In this document: positions 1 to 10,393 of the stretch, piece after piece
How positions within the stretch are numbered: the stretch's first letter is position 1
Layout: each line of letters opens with the position of its first letter
Source: Smittium mucronatum
Taxonomy: Eukaryota; Kickxellomycota; Harpellomycetes; Harpellales; Legeriomycetaceae
Assembly (NCBI GenBank): GCA_001953115.1
Contig: LSSL01001646.1
Location: 1-44,983 of the forward strand
Reading direction: 5' to 3'
Length of the DNA stretch: 44,983 nt
Position numbers and translations under genes: made by a program
Notes under the pieces: model-generated
The model's database searches: none
What the model saw: the letters and a program-made list of their open reading frames with translations, nothing else
Told to the model about the DNA's origin: nothing

Positions 1-1
1 G

Positions 2-265
2 GATAGTACCAGCTCAAAAAACAATAAAATATTTAACATAGGAAGAAAAGTGTTAATATTGAGAAGTGAGTTAAGAAAAAACGAAAAGGTTTCCAAATTA
101 AAACCTAGGTATTTAGGGCCATATCAAATAATCGAAATTCTACCTCATAACCTCTATAAGGTAAAATCAGAATTAAACAAAGTACATATATTTCACGCTT
201 CCCGCATGGTGAAGTATTTCTCGAGATTTGCTTTAAGTGGCGGAGAGTCAAACGTGATTGGATAA
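2..265 (+). CDS. Ty3/gypsy pol polyprotein, integrase C-terminal end (partial)
   Basis: This is the 3' end of a retrotransposon pol gene; the rest lies outside the window. The frame is open from base 2 to a TAA at 263-265 (87 residues seen). The block KLKPRYLGPYQI, then a hydrophobic strand, then a VHIFHASRMVKYF-like block is the usual end of Ty3/gypsy integrases (SH3-like or GPY/F module that contacts DNA, followed by the 'VFHVS.LK.Y' ending). A purine-rich stretch, GGCGGAGAG, at about 240-247 could be the polypurine tract, with a 3' LTR starting shortly after; I could not delimit an LTR. Whether the element is intact cannot be judged from here. Family assignment is from motif recognition; the element is otherwise anonymous. 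Confidence 0.85.
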   Translation, partial: DSTSSKNNKIFNIGRKVLILRSELRKNEKVSKLKPRYLGPYQIIEILPHNLYKVKSELNKVHIFHASRMVKYFSRFALSGGESNVIG

Positions 266-3200
266 ACCATCCAATTACATTTAAACGATTAATAATAATC
301 TGTTTTTTTTAGTATTTCTGATTTATTGCTACTTATAATAGCCAATCAACCAGAAATGCATTTTTTATCAGAAACTTATTAATTACGCTTTTCCTATATA
401 ATCCCAGGCAATAGGCCTTTTTGGAAAAGCATACTATTTTTATATTTATATTATATTCTAAACACTTAAAAAACTAAAAGTATCAAACGAAACTTAATAA
501 ATCCTTAAAAACAGACCAAAATCATTCCTATACCAGCAATAATTGTTATATCCTTCATGATTTTTGTACTAAAAAAATTATAAAATATCGCATAAATTGA
601 GATTTTTGGAAAAAAATAAAAAAAAAACCAGAAAATACATTCAAATTATAAAAAAATTTCTTTTATAAATTTTTCACTTTATAAAAACTATTTTCATAAT
701 ATTTTTAGGTTATATAAAGTTAAATACATAATAGAACTAAAAAAAAGTGATATATTCAAAATTTTATGAAATTTTCTGTATATATAAAGTTTATTAGACT
801 TATTTAGAAAGGCTAAAAAATGGACCAATTTTAATTTAGTGCAACCTTCCGATAAAAAATTTCAAATTTTAAGCCAAAATTATAATTATTTATTGAACTA
901 TATTAGTTATTAGATAATTTGACCAAAAATAATTAAATTTTATGTATTAATAATTAAGGAACTAAATATTATTTTGTGTCTTTTACTTTTCAGTTTGATC
1001 AGTTTTATTTTTTATGTAGATAATAATACATTTACTAAACCCATTACTACCATTTAAAAAGAGAATGAGTAGACATAATTCATTATCGTTTCTGATAGCT
1101 TCATTCAAATAGCTAAAGCATACCATAACTTTATTAAAATTATATAGGAAACGCCCTTATACATTGCTTATTATCAATTTAAAATCTAAAGATCAGCTTT
1201 CTCGTATCCAATACCCATTTAAGATTTAATTAGACAAGCATAAAGATTTCTCATATTTCAATTAGATAAATTTTTCAAGAAAGAGTTTATATGCAGGTAT
1301 ATTGGTTAATTATATTTCTCGAAAAATGAGAGTTCTCATAAAAAAAACTAAATATATTTTTTCGCTTCGGGAACATCAAAATTCGGCTAAAACGAGGGAT
1401 GCCTGCATTGCGTTTAGATCTAATAAAGCGCAATATATAAGAAGATTTGATTTAATTTAAAAAAAGCGAATTTTTTCAAATGATCGAGAATTTCCCAGTT
1501 AAATTCGTTTGACTCAATTTTTTTTTCTCAATTTATAAAATTGCATATAGATATATCCAATTGTTATTTCGATTTTTAAATCATTTTAAAAACATCATTT
1601 TATTTTATTTTTTAGTTTATCCAATTTCCAACAAACTGACTTTATTTAATTCAAGAGTATGAAATACGTTGGTAGCCTAATATAATATTTTAAATTTAAC
1701 ACATTAAATAAAATAAAACTTTTTTTTTTGTTTAATGTCCTCAATATTTAGATTTACTGATATATCTAAAAATTTTGAAATATTTTATTTTATTCATTTT
1801 TCAACTTTAAAGATTCATGAATTAATTGAATCGATATAGTTCTTATAAGTAAGCTGTAAAAAGTAATATTGGAAACATGGCTTTTTTATTTCACAGTTAT
1901 AGATACTATATAAGATTTTATTATAAAGTTATTCTTATAAAGGGATAAAACTGATTTAATCAATTTAATTTTAAATTACATTTGAATTTTATATCGAATT
2001 GAAATAAAGGTGAAAAAACATAGAGGTAAAAATTATTATTTTCATTTATGTCATAATATTTATTAATTGTGAGATTTACATGATTCAAAAAAAATAATGG
2101 AAGTTCGGGAATGTTTAATTAATTTAATTTCAAAAAGTGATGGGATCATTTCTAAGATTTAGTTAAGATGCAGTTTTAGGTTTAAGAGTAAATCATATAA
2201 AACCGGGATGTATTTACCAAAAAAATATCGGGAATTAAAAAAAGGTTATTTTTGGCGATTTTTTTATTTTTAAATAAAACAAAAGTTTTTTTTGAACATG
2301 TATTTTTTTTAAACTTTTTTTTGGATTTTTTTTTTATTATTTGAATTAATTTTTTTTTTTAATTAATTTTTCTATTATCTAACAATTCAATTTTTTTAAG
2401 AGCTGAATTCACCTTTTTTGAATCAGGTAGTGGAAAAAGTGTATAAAAGTGTATAAAAGTGAGATCAAAGTGATATTGCCAATAGATTTTGTGTTGGAAG
2501 TAAAATTTACAACCCAGAATTCAATCAAGTTTTATTTACATTATAAAACACTCCATTTTACTAAATTAGAATGTCTTTTTAATTAATTAAACGCGAGTTC
2601 ACGAAATATTGTTCACCATTTTTCAATATATTTTTACTTATATTTTAATTAAGGGCATACCAGCGAATTAAGTTTAATCACTTTTCAAATCACCTGCACT
2701 TTTTCCGAATTTATCGCGAGAAAGTGTATTATACAAATCCCTGAAATAAAAATACATCTTAAAAACACTTAAAAAAATCGATCAGATGTTTGAGGCAGTA
2801 TTTAAAATAATTAGCCGACATAAGCCTAATATCCACCTTTTTAATATTAGTCATGTGCAAAAAAAAGATCTTGAAACCTAGTTTAAGGATTTTTTACTAA
2901 TAAAAATCGAATGGTAGCGAAAAAAAAAAGAATAGAAATATATGTAAAGGACATTAATATTTAAAAAAATTAAATTGGATTAATTTTAGAAGAGTTTACA
3001 ATTTTTTTAATTTTTTTTTTAAATTTTTTTTGTAATAAGTTTTTATAGCTTTTTATGAACTTCAAAAATAAATTAACGGTAAAAAAACGCAATTTTCTAT
3101 TAGTTAGCAGCTAAATTTTCTAATCCATTATTTTGAAAGAATAAAACACTCAATTTCAAAATCTTAACAACTCTCGATCATACAGTAAAAATTTAGTTAG

Positions 3201-3446
3201 AAATCAGATTGTTAGAATCAGCAAGGAAAATTGTAAATTAGGTTCAAATTTTTGGTATTTGGGATTTAAAAGCTTAAGGTTGAGTTTTAAACGTGGGAAA
3301 TTAAGGGGGTGTGGGATACTGAGTTCTAATTTGAGATATTCTCAGTAAACAACAGGAACTCGTAAAACATGAACGATTGTGGGTAGAGATAAGTTTATAA
3401 GAAAACTCTAACAGTAAAGCTGATGGCATTGGGAATGGCAAATAGA
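266..3446. other. AT-rich spacer, possible LTR remnant
   Basis: About 3.2 kb of strongly AT-rich DNA with long A and T tracts. The first few hundred bases may include the 3' LTR of the upstream Ty3/gypsy element. Around 2436-2460 a short direct repeat of the unit GTGTATAAAA occurs twice. The last ~130 bases should hold the 3' UTR of the minus-strand NAA40 gene. I see no supportable gene. Confidence 0.6.
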
Positions 3447-4391
3447 TTAAACAAGTGATTTACTCAAAATCTCATATCCAAATTGCGGAAAGTCAGATTC
3501 GTAATCGGGAGATATTTCATCAACACAATAGTTATTTTTAAGGTAAAACTTCCTAGCTTGGATGTTTTCTGTTAAGAAGAAAAAAAAATTGAGTCCGAGC
3601 AAAAAAAGCGGAAAAAATATTCGTAAAAATAGCTAGGCATAATGATTACCTTTAAAGCTAGTCAACATAATTTTTTTCATTTGGTTAGATTTACCAATTA
3701 TTTCCATGCATGACAATAAAGACAAACCTAAACCAGATCCCCCGTTTTTATCTCGAATGTGTATTTCATAACTAAAACATAGTCAATGTAATATAAAAAC
3801 ATTTAAAATTTAGATTGAGTATAGAAGGTCAAAAGATAATAATTTTTTTTACCAGTATAAAACAGGGATATCAAATTCACCGGAGGTTTCTTCAAAAGAG
3901 AAATTGAAAGCTGAAAACCCAATTAAAGATCCATCTTTGGAATCGGAGATGGATAAAATTTTCATGTCTTCTTGGAAAAGCTCTTCTTTTTTGCTTTGAT
4001 CGTCCCACGAGATGGAATCGATATTATAGCTGTTTTTTTAAAATAGGAATTTGGGGGAAAAAATGAATAAGAATCTTAAAAAAACTCTAAAATTGAAAAT
4101 TGAAAATACATAAGCAGTTGAAAATAATAAATACAAGTACAATTTTTCGACATTGGCTTTAACAAGGTTAAAAACAGAATCCTTTTCTGTCTGTTTTATT
4201 TCGGATATTTTTGAAAACTTTACGGTGTAAGATGTATTTTTTTCGAAAGATGAGCTTATTGCATATGCATAATTCGAGCTCGACTAAAGTTCAAAGACAA
4301 TTCGTATTAATTTGTGTAAAAAAAGTAGTGACTAAGGAGAGAATACGCTTGTGGCTTTTCGGATTAGTTTTAGATCGAAAGTTTTCCTCAT
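3447..4391 (-). CDS. NAA40: NAA40/NatD-type N-alpha-acetyltransferase, five exons
   Basis: Probable histone H4/H2A N-terminal acetyltransferase (NatD, Nat4). Exons on the minus strand: 4391-4347, 4283-4141, 4029-3853, 3771-3650, 3568-3447. Introns are 63, 111, 81 and 81 nt, all GT-AG, and all phases agree, giving 202 residues; human NAA40 is about 237. Visible family blocks: NLVKANVEKFY then SWDDQSKKEEL (residues 53-80), VLYCYEIHIRD spanning the exon 3/4 junction (residues 119-129), the acetyl-CoA loop GGSGLGLSLL (132-141), QMKKIMLTSFK (152-162), and the typical C-terminal YEILS (194-198). The junction codon TG|T restores the Cys of the 'VLYCYE' motif, which strongly supports the splice. Start: first ATG after an in-frame stop. 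The splice site GTACTT of intron 2 is weak. The basic N-terminus is shorter than in animals. The family is certain; NatD specificity is inferred from homology. Confidence 0.93.
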
Positions 4392-5181
4392 GATTTCTAG
4401 TAGAAACGCGGTGTTAAATTTTGCAAAAAATAAATTTCCACTGAACTGCACAAATAAAAGTATCTAAATTGATTACTAAAACATTGGAATATGAAGGTTA
4501 TAGTGGTAAAAATTGTTGCATTTTGGGCGCAAACTATCGACTTTAGGCTACATTTGAGAAATATTTTTTGGCTTTTATTTTTTTGTACTATCAGTTGAAA
4601 TATTAAGAATCTCCATATGCGCGTATACTTTATTACTAAAATCTACTGGCTATTATCACTTTGAGTAGTTACATTAATTTCACCGAGGGTTTTAGTGGAA
4701 TAAATACAGCACCTAATAGCGAATAGAAAGTCAATAATAAAAGAATAAATTTTTTTAAATTGGCCAATTATTTTAGGTTGAAATAAATCAAATAGAGCAA
4801 CAGCTAATTTTGTCATGTTTATTAGCTCATTTGAATTCATATCCAAATATATTATTTGGCAAATCGTGTATTATAACCTTAAATTGGGGGAAAGAAAAAG
4901 CGTCAGGACTAAATGCATATAGGTCATTTCAACCATTATACCTTAGTTAATGAAATTTCCTGTAATACAAAGCATTTCTCTAAAAAATGCATTTTAAAAA
5001 TATGCGTTAATTAGAGCTTTAATAGTCAAAAAGTAGGTGAAATTTCTGGTAGGTAAATAGGAGATTTGTCTTATATCACAACGTCCAAAAAAAAAGATGT
5101 GACTATTTGCCTACTATAATTAACCCATTGGGCATTTCACCTATCTATTAACTATACATTGATATACTTTACTATCTTTAA
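4392..5181. other. Intergenic region upstream of NAA40 and the 5.2-kb gene
   Basis: Divergent promoter space between the minus-strand NAA40 gene and the plus-strand gene starting near 5182. It carries a 67-codon minus-strand ORF (4643-4846), a length expected by chance at this composition. No recognisable motif beyond AT-rich tracts. Confidence 0.5.
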
Positions 5182-6782
5182 ATGGGTGAATTTGGTAAGA
5201 TAGATTACGCTAATCTGTAAATGGAAATTTATTTTTGGATTGAGATATGAAACATGTAAGCGAAAATTGCCTATTGAATGCTATTGACACACCAAAAACA
5301 GAAAGTTTTAGGGGAATTAAAAAATAAAGGTTTATTCGATGCCAAGATTTTTTTTACTAAATAGAGAAAAACTAAATTCAATATCATTAAATTCGAATAA
5401 AAATCGGTCATTTTACACATTTCACGAAGGTTTTTTATAAATGAAACTTTAAAAAATATCATATTTTTTAAGCTAATTGAAATTTAGAAAAAAACACTGC
5501 TTTTTACTTTGGGGTTTTTTTGAAAAATATGGTTAATCTATTTTTGAAAAGTCTAGAGATAGAAAATAATCCAAATCAAAAAATGAATATTTACCCCATT
5601 ATTAACGATCAAAGATATCCTCATACCCGTCGTTTTATTATAGTAACTGGGGTAAAATTACCAATCCAATACGCTTCACAGGCGTATCACCTAAACCTTT
5701 CGATTATGGAAGTTTTAAAACGAAGCTGGCTTTCAAACAATGCAGATATTGGCTTTATATTCTTGAATATTTTCAGGTAGAATTTCTGGAGAATAAAATA
5801 TAAAATTAGTATTGCGTACACAAGAGATCAGCATATATTTAAGTCCGGGATGATTTATGGTAGGTCGAATCACCGGAGCTAAATAGGTTGCTAATTAAGC
5901 CTATTTTTATCGAATTCAGAGTTAGAGAGGTAGTTAGATAACTTTTTAAATGCATTTTTTATGTTTAAGGGTTAAGTTTTGCAACTCCATTATCCCATAA
6001 AAAACTAGTAGATAACGAAAAAATGTATTCCCAAGTACAATGGATCCTGGATCATTCAAGAATATAGTATACCAGGATAATTAAATCTTAATTGGGATAC
6101 CTATTTTTATTTTATTGTAATATAGTCCCTCGTATAAATATATTATAAACAACCATTACCTAAGGTAGATCATCATTAAAGGAATTCTAGTATTTTTACC
6201 TTTCATGAAATGAGTCATTTAATTCTCTAAATCATGTAAAGATGTTCCAAGCTTGAGGCAATAAAAACTAAGACCATTCAAATAACAAGTGAATATGGGG
6301 GAATAACCCCAATTAGTATCCATTTTGTGATACAATTACCCAATTGTATGATGCTGTATTTCAGTGAAATATGATCAAATCTGTTCAAGTTAATGTGTCA
6401 ATATAAATCCCAAACATAATTGGTTTTTATTTTAGAGACAAGGCACTAAATTTATTAGAAGAACTGGTTCAGTCAATATTCTACACAAAAAAAATGAGCA
6501 CATTGTATTATGCAGACTCAAATGACCAGATTATCATGAACATTCCTTTGATGAGAAGGGTATATAGCTTTTTTCGGAATTCTAGGTTACTCAGAAAAAA
6601 TAAAACTCAGGTTTCAGCTAATGAATGAATTTCATTACTAATTCACGATACTTTATTGATGATTAGTATAGTAAAATAGCGAATGGAAGCGAGCGAAAAG
6701 CATGAGACGCAAAAACATCAAAGTAAGCATTCCATTAGTAAAATCTATCCAATAAAAATATGGTAATTTAAGCACAGATTAA
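5182..6782 (+). CDS. Probable multi-exon gene, unknown function
   Basis: I do not recognise the product. The core evidence is a 98-codon open stretch ending at a good donor (5776/5777, AG|GTAGAA), and a second open stretch at 6436-6559 preceded by TTTTATTTTAG and ending at GTATAT. A phase-consistent model is 5182-5194, 5488-5776, 5977-6066, 6126-6164, 6436-6559, 6680-6722, 6778-6782, giving 200 residues. Features: RYPHTRRFIIVTGVKLPIQY (about residues 46-65), a helix-rich block NKALNLLEEL- or DKALNLLEEL-like (the first residue depends on the acceptor), and a charged tail. The best-supported pieces are the second and fifth exons; exon 1 (13 nt) and the exons at 5977 and 6126 are tentative, and intron 4 (271 nt) may hide a further exon. 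Introns of 59 and 55 nt fit the NAA40 pattern. An alternative reading is that exon 6436-6559 continues in frame into the proline dehydrogenase. Confidence 0.4.
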
Positions 6783-7112
6783 TATGTGAAAAAGTATATA
6801 AGGGAGGCTAGATGGCATTCAAGGAGCTTTTTAAAAATACAAAAATAATCTTCAATTCCATAAAGTTATTACAGTGTTTATATTCATAATAATAGCACGG
6901 ATATAAATCTCATACAAACATCTAAGGGCTCCACTTCAAATTTACACCCCTTTTCTAAATTTTATTTAATATAAGATAAGATCCGTTTAGTTATTCACAA
7001 TTCTCAACATAAGAGATATTGGAAATATATTGTCGCCTAAACTTAATTGAGAACACGATTTTTGAATACAGATAAAAAATAATATTTTAAGCATTATATT
7101 CTATTAATAAAC

Positions 7113-7122
7113 TTTATTTTAG
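7113..7122 (+). promoter_or_regulatory. Possible 3' splice site just upstream of PUT1 start
   Basis: TTTATTTTAG ends six bases before the proline dehydrogenase ATG. It resembles the acceptors used in the NAA40 gene, so a 5'-UTR intron (or an upstream coding exon) is possible. Such strings also occur by chance in this AT-rich DNA. Confidence 0.3.
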
Positions 7123-7128
7123 CTTGCT

Positions 7129-9231
7129 ATGTCTCAATACCGCCCCGTCGGAACGAGTGTTCTAAGTAGAACTATCTTTCCAGCAAAAACTAGAGCCGTT
7201 CTGCTATCTGCTGGGGGTCTTAAGTGTTCGGAATACACCACTGCATCGCATACTGAGTTTTATCCAATAACTTTGAGAACTTCACATAAAAAAATTATCG
7301 AAATGAAAGCTGCCAGCAGTTCATATTTTGCGAAAAGAAACTATTCACTGAAGCCGATAGCCACAGAAAAATTAGGATCATTCCAATTTACAAAAGAAAG
7401 TTATCTTCAAAGAAAAATCAGAAGCCAGAATCGTACAAGTTCTGTCTTGTTAAGGGATATTTCCTCGGTATCCGGCCTCATAAAAGAGGAAATAATAAAA
7501 GATTCTGTCAACAAAAATGAAAATAAAAAATACAAACCATCTGATTTCAACATCAGCACAAACACAGACGATTATTTGAAAAAGATGGAAATTGATGATC
7601 TGATCATAAATATGATTGTTTACAAATGTTGCTCGAAAGAATGGCTAGTTAAATCTTCCCCCTTTTTGATTGATCTTGCTAACCAGATGGGTTTGGGCTG
7701 GTTGAGTAATGCTGTTGTAAGGAATACCTTTTTTAAGGTCTTTTGCGCAGGTGAGACTGAGCCAGAGATAGTCGAGACCGTGAAAAGGCTACATAAAAAC
7801 AATATCAAATCAATGTTGGATCTTTCTGTGGAGTCAGATGTCGATACAAACTTAATCTTCGGGAATAGTAGTGAGGAGGCTAAACCAAACAAGCTAGAAG
7901 AAGAATCAAAAAGGTTGGCTTTGAATAAAAATGCTGATGACATTTGTCGCGGGTACATGCAAAGCATTGACATGGCAGCTAGCCAAAACGATTCTTTTGT
8001 TGCATTGAAAATTACTGGTCTTATACCTACAGATTCCCTCTATAGGCTGTCGTTGTTATATGATTATTTGTTGAAAGGATACAGTGAGGTCAAGAAAACA
8101 GAAAAAGCATCCTCAGCGACCTTAAGTTATCGCTCATTCCACGACCACATATTAATGAACATCCCAGGATTTAAATCTTTGCAAAAAACTGAAGAGGAAA
8201 AAACAAAGATCTCAAAAGAATTGTTTGAATCGATCGATAGAGATGGAGATGGTAAAATAGACTGGATTGACTTAAGCAATGGGTTACGATTAGATAACCC
8301 TATTGCTAGACCTCTATACTTGGCAGGCTCAGATAAAAACAAATCAGACAGTTATAATTCTCTGGCAGATGGTTCTAAGCGGCTTCAAGGAGCCAATAGT
8401 ATTGATATTTTAGAATATGATACTATGATTCGTAGAATCCAAAAATTGGCAAATCATGCTCAGTCAATGAATGTCAGCTTAGTGGTCGACGCAGAACATT
8501 CTTACTTTCAACCAATAATTGATCAGGCCACCATATCTACAATGAAGAAGTATAACTCATTCAAATCCAAAAACAAATTAAATGCTGAGTCAGATTATTT
8601 CAAAAGGAGCCCTTTGGTTTTCAATACTTATCAACTATACACAAAGTCAGGATTAATTAGGTTACAAGAAGACTATGAACTTAGTATTAGAGAAGGTTGG
8701 GCATTTGGTGCCAAACTTGTTCGCGGTGCATATATGTATCAAGAAAGGGATCTAGCTAAAAAACTTAAGTATGAATCTCCTATAAATGAAACAATCGAAG
8801 AAACTCATAATTCTTATAATAATGGTGTCAAATTTATGCTCGAAAATATTGCAAAAAAGAAAAATGAACTTGAATCACTGCTCAAAGTGAATAAGGGGGA
8901 TAAAGTTGTAAACATCAGTAATCCATCGCTCGTCATTGCTAGTCACAATTCTGAATCTAGCCAGATGGCAATAAACGAAATTATAAGTCTTGGGATACCT
9001 CATGACTCTAAAACAGTGTGTTTTGCTCAGCTACTTGGAATGCAGGATTCAAAAAGTTATAAAATAGCAGAATTAGGGTTCAATTCTTATAAATATGTTC
9101 CTTATGGACCCATCGAGGAAACAATGCCTTATTTGATCCGTAGAGCCCAAGAGAATTCAGCAATACTCGAAACAGCCAATCAAGAATTCGATAAACTTTC
9201 AAAGGAATTGTATAGAAGAATGAATTCCTAA
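7129..9231 (+). CDS. PUT1: Mitochondrial proline dehydrogenase with inserted EF-hand
   Basis: FAD-dependent proline dehydrogenase (PRODH/Put1), which oxidises proline to pyrroline-5-carboxylate on the inner mitochondrial membrane. One 700-residue exon. The N-terminal ~75 residues are rich in R/K/S/T with almost no acids, as expected of a mitochondrial presequence. Barrel motifs in order: VVDAEHSYFQP (452-462), PLVFNTYQLY (495-504), FGAKLVRGAYMYQER (526-540, flavin/substrate Lys and Arg), ASHN (604-607), FAQLLGM (632-638, with Ala where FGQLLGM or YGQLLGM is usual), KYVPYGP (655-661) and the substrate-binding RRAQENS (671-677). Between an early ALKITGL strand (292-298) and the VDAE strand lies a canonical EF-hand loop, DRDGDGKIDWID (370-381), suggesting Ca2+ sensing. 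The long N-terminal region and the insertion make it larger than yeast Put1. Function is certain; calcium control is inference. Confidence 0.97.
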   Translation: MSQYRPVGTSVLSRTIFPAKTRAVLLSAGGLKCSEYTTASHTEFYPITLRTSHKKIIEMKAASSSYFAKRNYSLKPIATEKLGSFQFTKESYLQRKIRSQNRTSSVLLRDISSVSGLIKEEIIKDSVNKNENKKYKPSDFNISTNTDDYLKKMEIDDLIINMIVYKCCSKEWLVKSSPFLIDLANQMGLGWLSNAVVRNTFFKVFCAGETEPEIVETVKRLHKNNIKSMLDLSVESDVDTNLIFGNSSEEAKPNKLEEESKRLALNKNADDICRGYMQSIDMAASQNDSFVALKITGLIPTDSLYRLSLLYDYLLKGYSEVKKTEKASSATLSYRSFHDHILMNIPGFKSLQKTEEEKTKISKELFESIDRDGDGKIDWIDLSNGLRLDNPIARPLYLAGSDKNKSDSYNSLADGSKRLQGANSIDILEYDTMIRRIQKLANHAQSMNVSLVVDAEHSYFQPIIDQATISTMKKYNSFKSKNKLNAESDYFKRSPLVFNTYQLYTKSGLIRLQEDYELSIREGWAFGAKLVRGAYMYQERDLAKKLKYESPINETIEETHNSYNNGVKFMLENIAKKKNELESLLKVNKGDKVVNISNPSLVIASHNSESSQMAINEIISLGIPHDSKTVCFAQLLGMQDSKSYKIAELGFNSYKYVPYGPIEETMPYLIRRAQENSAILETANQEFDKLSKELYRRMNS

Positions 9232-10231
9232 ATACACGACTTGGTTTTTATCCCTTTTAAAACCAATTTTTCATCATTCTGCAACTTATTAAGATCCTTA
9301 TTATTTCTAATTATTTTCTGAGTTTATAATTTATCAAAAATTCTCTTTCCTTTCATCAAATCTAAATTTTTTGTTATTCTGAGTTATCGTATTAAGTTAG
9401 AAAAGAGTTATATTATATATACATAATATTAGAGAATATTTCCTTACTTATTCAAAATTAGCCTTTAAGTATTCTCTAAATAAAATAGTAACCACCAACC
9501 GCTATGGATGGCAGTCCAAAAATGAAATTATATTTTTGGATAATCACTTATCCCTCGTTGTTAGCAATTTTTTTCATGTAATTTTATAGAGATGACGGAT
9601 AAAAAATAAAAATAAAAACAAATTTTTCTCAGAATTGAAATTTACTTTTTTTCAATTTCATTGTTGATATAAAAAATAATCATTAATTCGTGAATAGTTT
9701 AAAAAAGTTAAATTTTTTAAAAGTAAAGCAAGTATTAACAATTAAAAAAATTTCGACACAAAAATTTCTAAAAAGCAAATAAAATTAATTAACAGAATAC
9801 AAAAATCAGAATAGCTTTAATAATTATAGATATCTTTTTTGAACATTAGAATTTTATAGTGAGGTAAAAGCTTAAAAAATATAACAAAAAGCATCAAAAA
9901 TAAGAAGAAGTCTTTATAAAAGACAATCACTCCAAATAAAATGATATTCTTTGCCGGACTACAGGCAACTTATCTATGTACATACAGATAAAGGATGAAG
10001 TTTATCAACCGAAAGAAATACACTGGAGTATTTCAAGTAAGTTGGATGCCTGGTGTTACATGCAGTTATTAATCAAGATTTTTTTTAAAAAGAATATAAG
10101 TTCAAAAAAATTTCTGAGCTTCTGTTTGGAGCTTACATCCAATATATATTTAATTTTTTTTTAAAATAGACTCTCTTTCTCTCAATGTGGGGTTTGATCC
10201 GAATTGCTTTCCTGAAATAAAGTGCTAAACG
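9232..10231. other. Intergenic, 3' flank of PUT1
   Basis: AT-rich DNA following the PUT1 stop codon. It includes T-rich sequence directly downstream that could serve for 3'-end formation. No gene, RNA or repeat that I can support. Confidence 0.5.
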
Positions 10232-10393
10232 ATGGGTTACAACTGGCTGTCAAACGCTAGACTTGTGCGCAGAAAATCTCCATTGATATACAGAGCTTAT
10301 TATTCCCGTTGTTTTAAGACGGCGATGCTAGAAAATCACTGCCCCCCCCCCCCCGAATCGCTAAGCGTTATCTCCACTATTCCCAACCAATAA
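10232..10393 (+). pseudogene. 53-codon coding-like ORF in a GC-richer patch
   Basis: An ATG-started ORF of 53 codons begins MGYNWLSNARLVRRKSPLIY and sits in a patch distinctly less AT-rich than its surroundings. It contains a run of 13 C (10342-10354) read as four prolines. I recognise no family. The patch may be a fragment of a transposable element, by analogy with the island at 26.2-27.5 kb. The C run makes the downstream frame unreliable. Confidence 0.25.

Noticed and set aside
4643..4846. 67-codon minus-strand ORF
   Set aside because: Looked exon-like but has no good flanking splice sites or family; length is within chance expectation.
5271..5462. 63-codon minus-strand ORF
   Set aside because: Lies within the intron of the proposed plus-strand gene; the opposite strand there is equally coding-like and no family is recognised.
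5488..7131. Direct fusion of the upstream spliced exons to PUT1
   Set aside because: Exon 6436-6559 can be joined in frame to the acceptor at 7122, but PUT1 already has a good mitochondrial presequence from its own ATG, and a competing splice to 6680 exists. Kept only as an alternative.
7620..8342. Minus-strand ORFs inside PUT1
   Set aside because: Shadows of the strongly conserved proline dehydrogenase frame.
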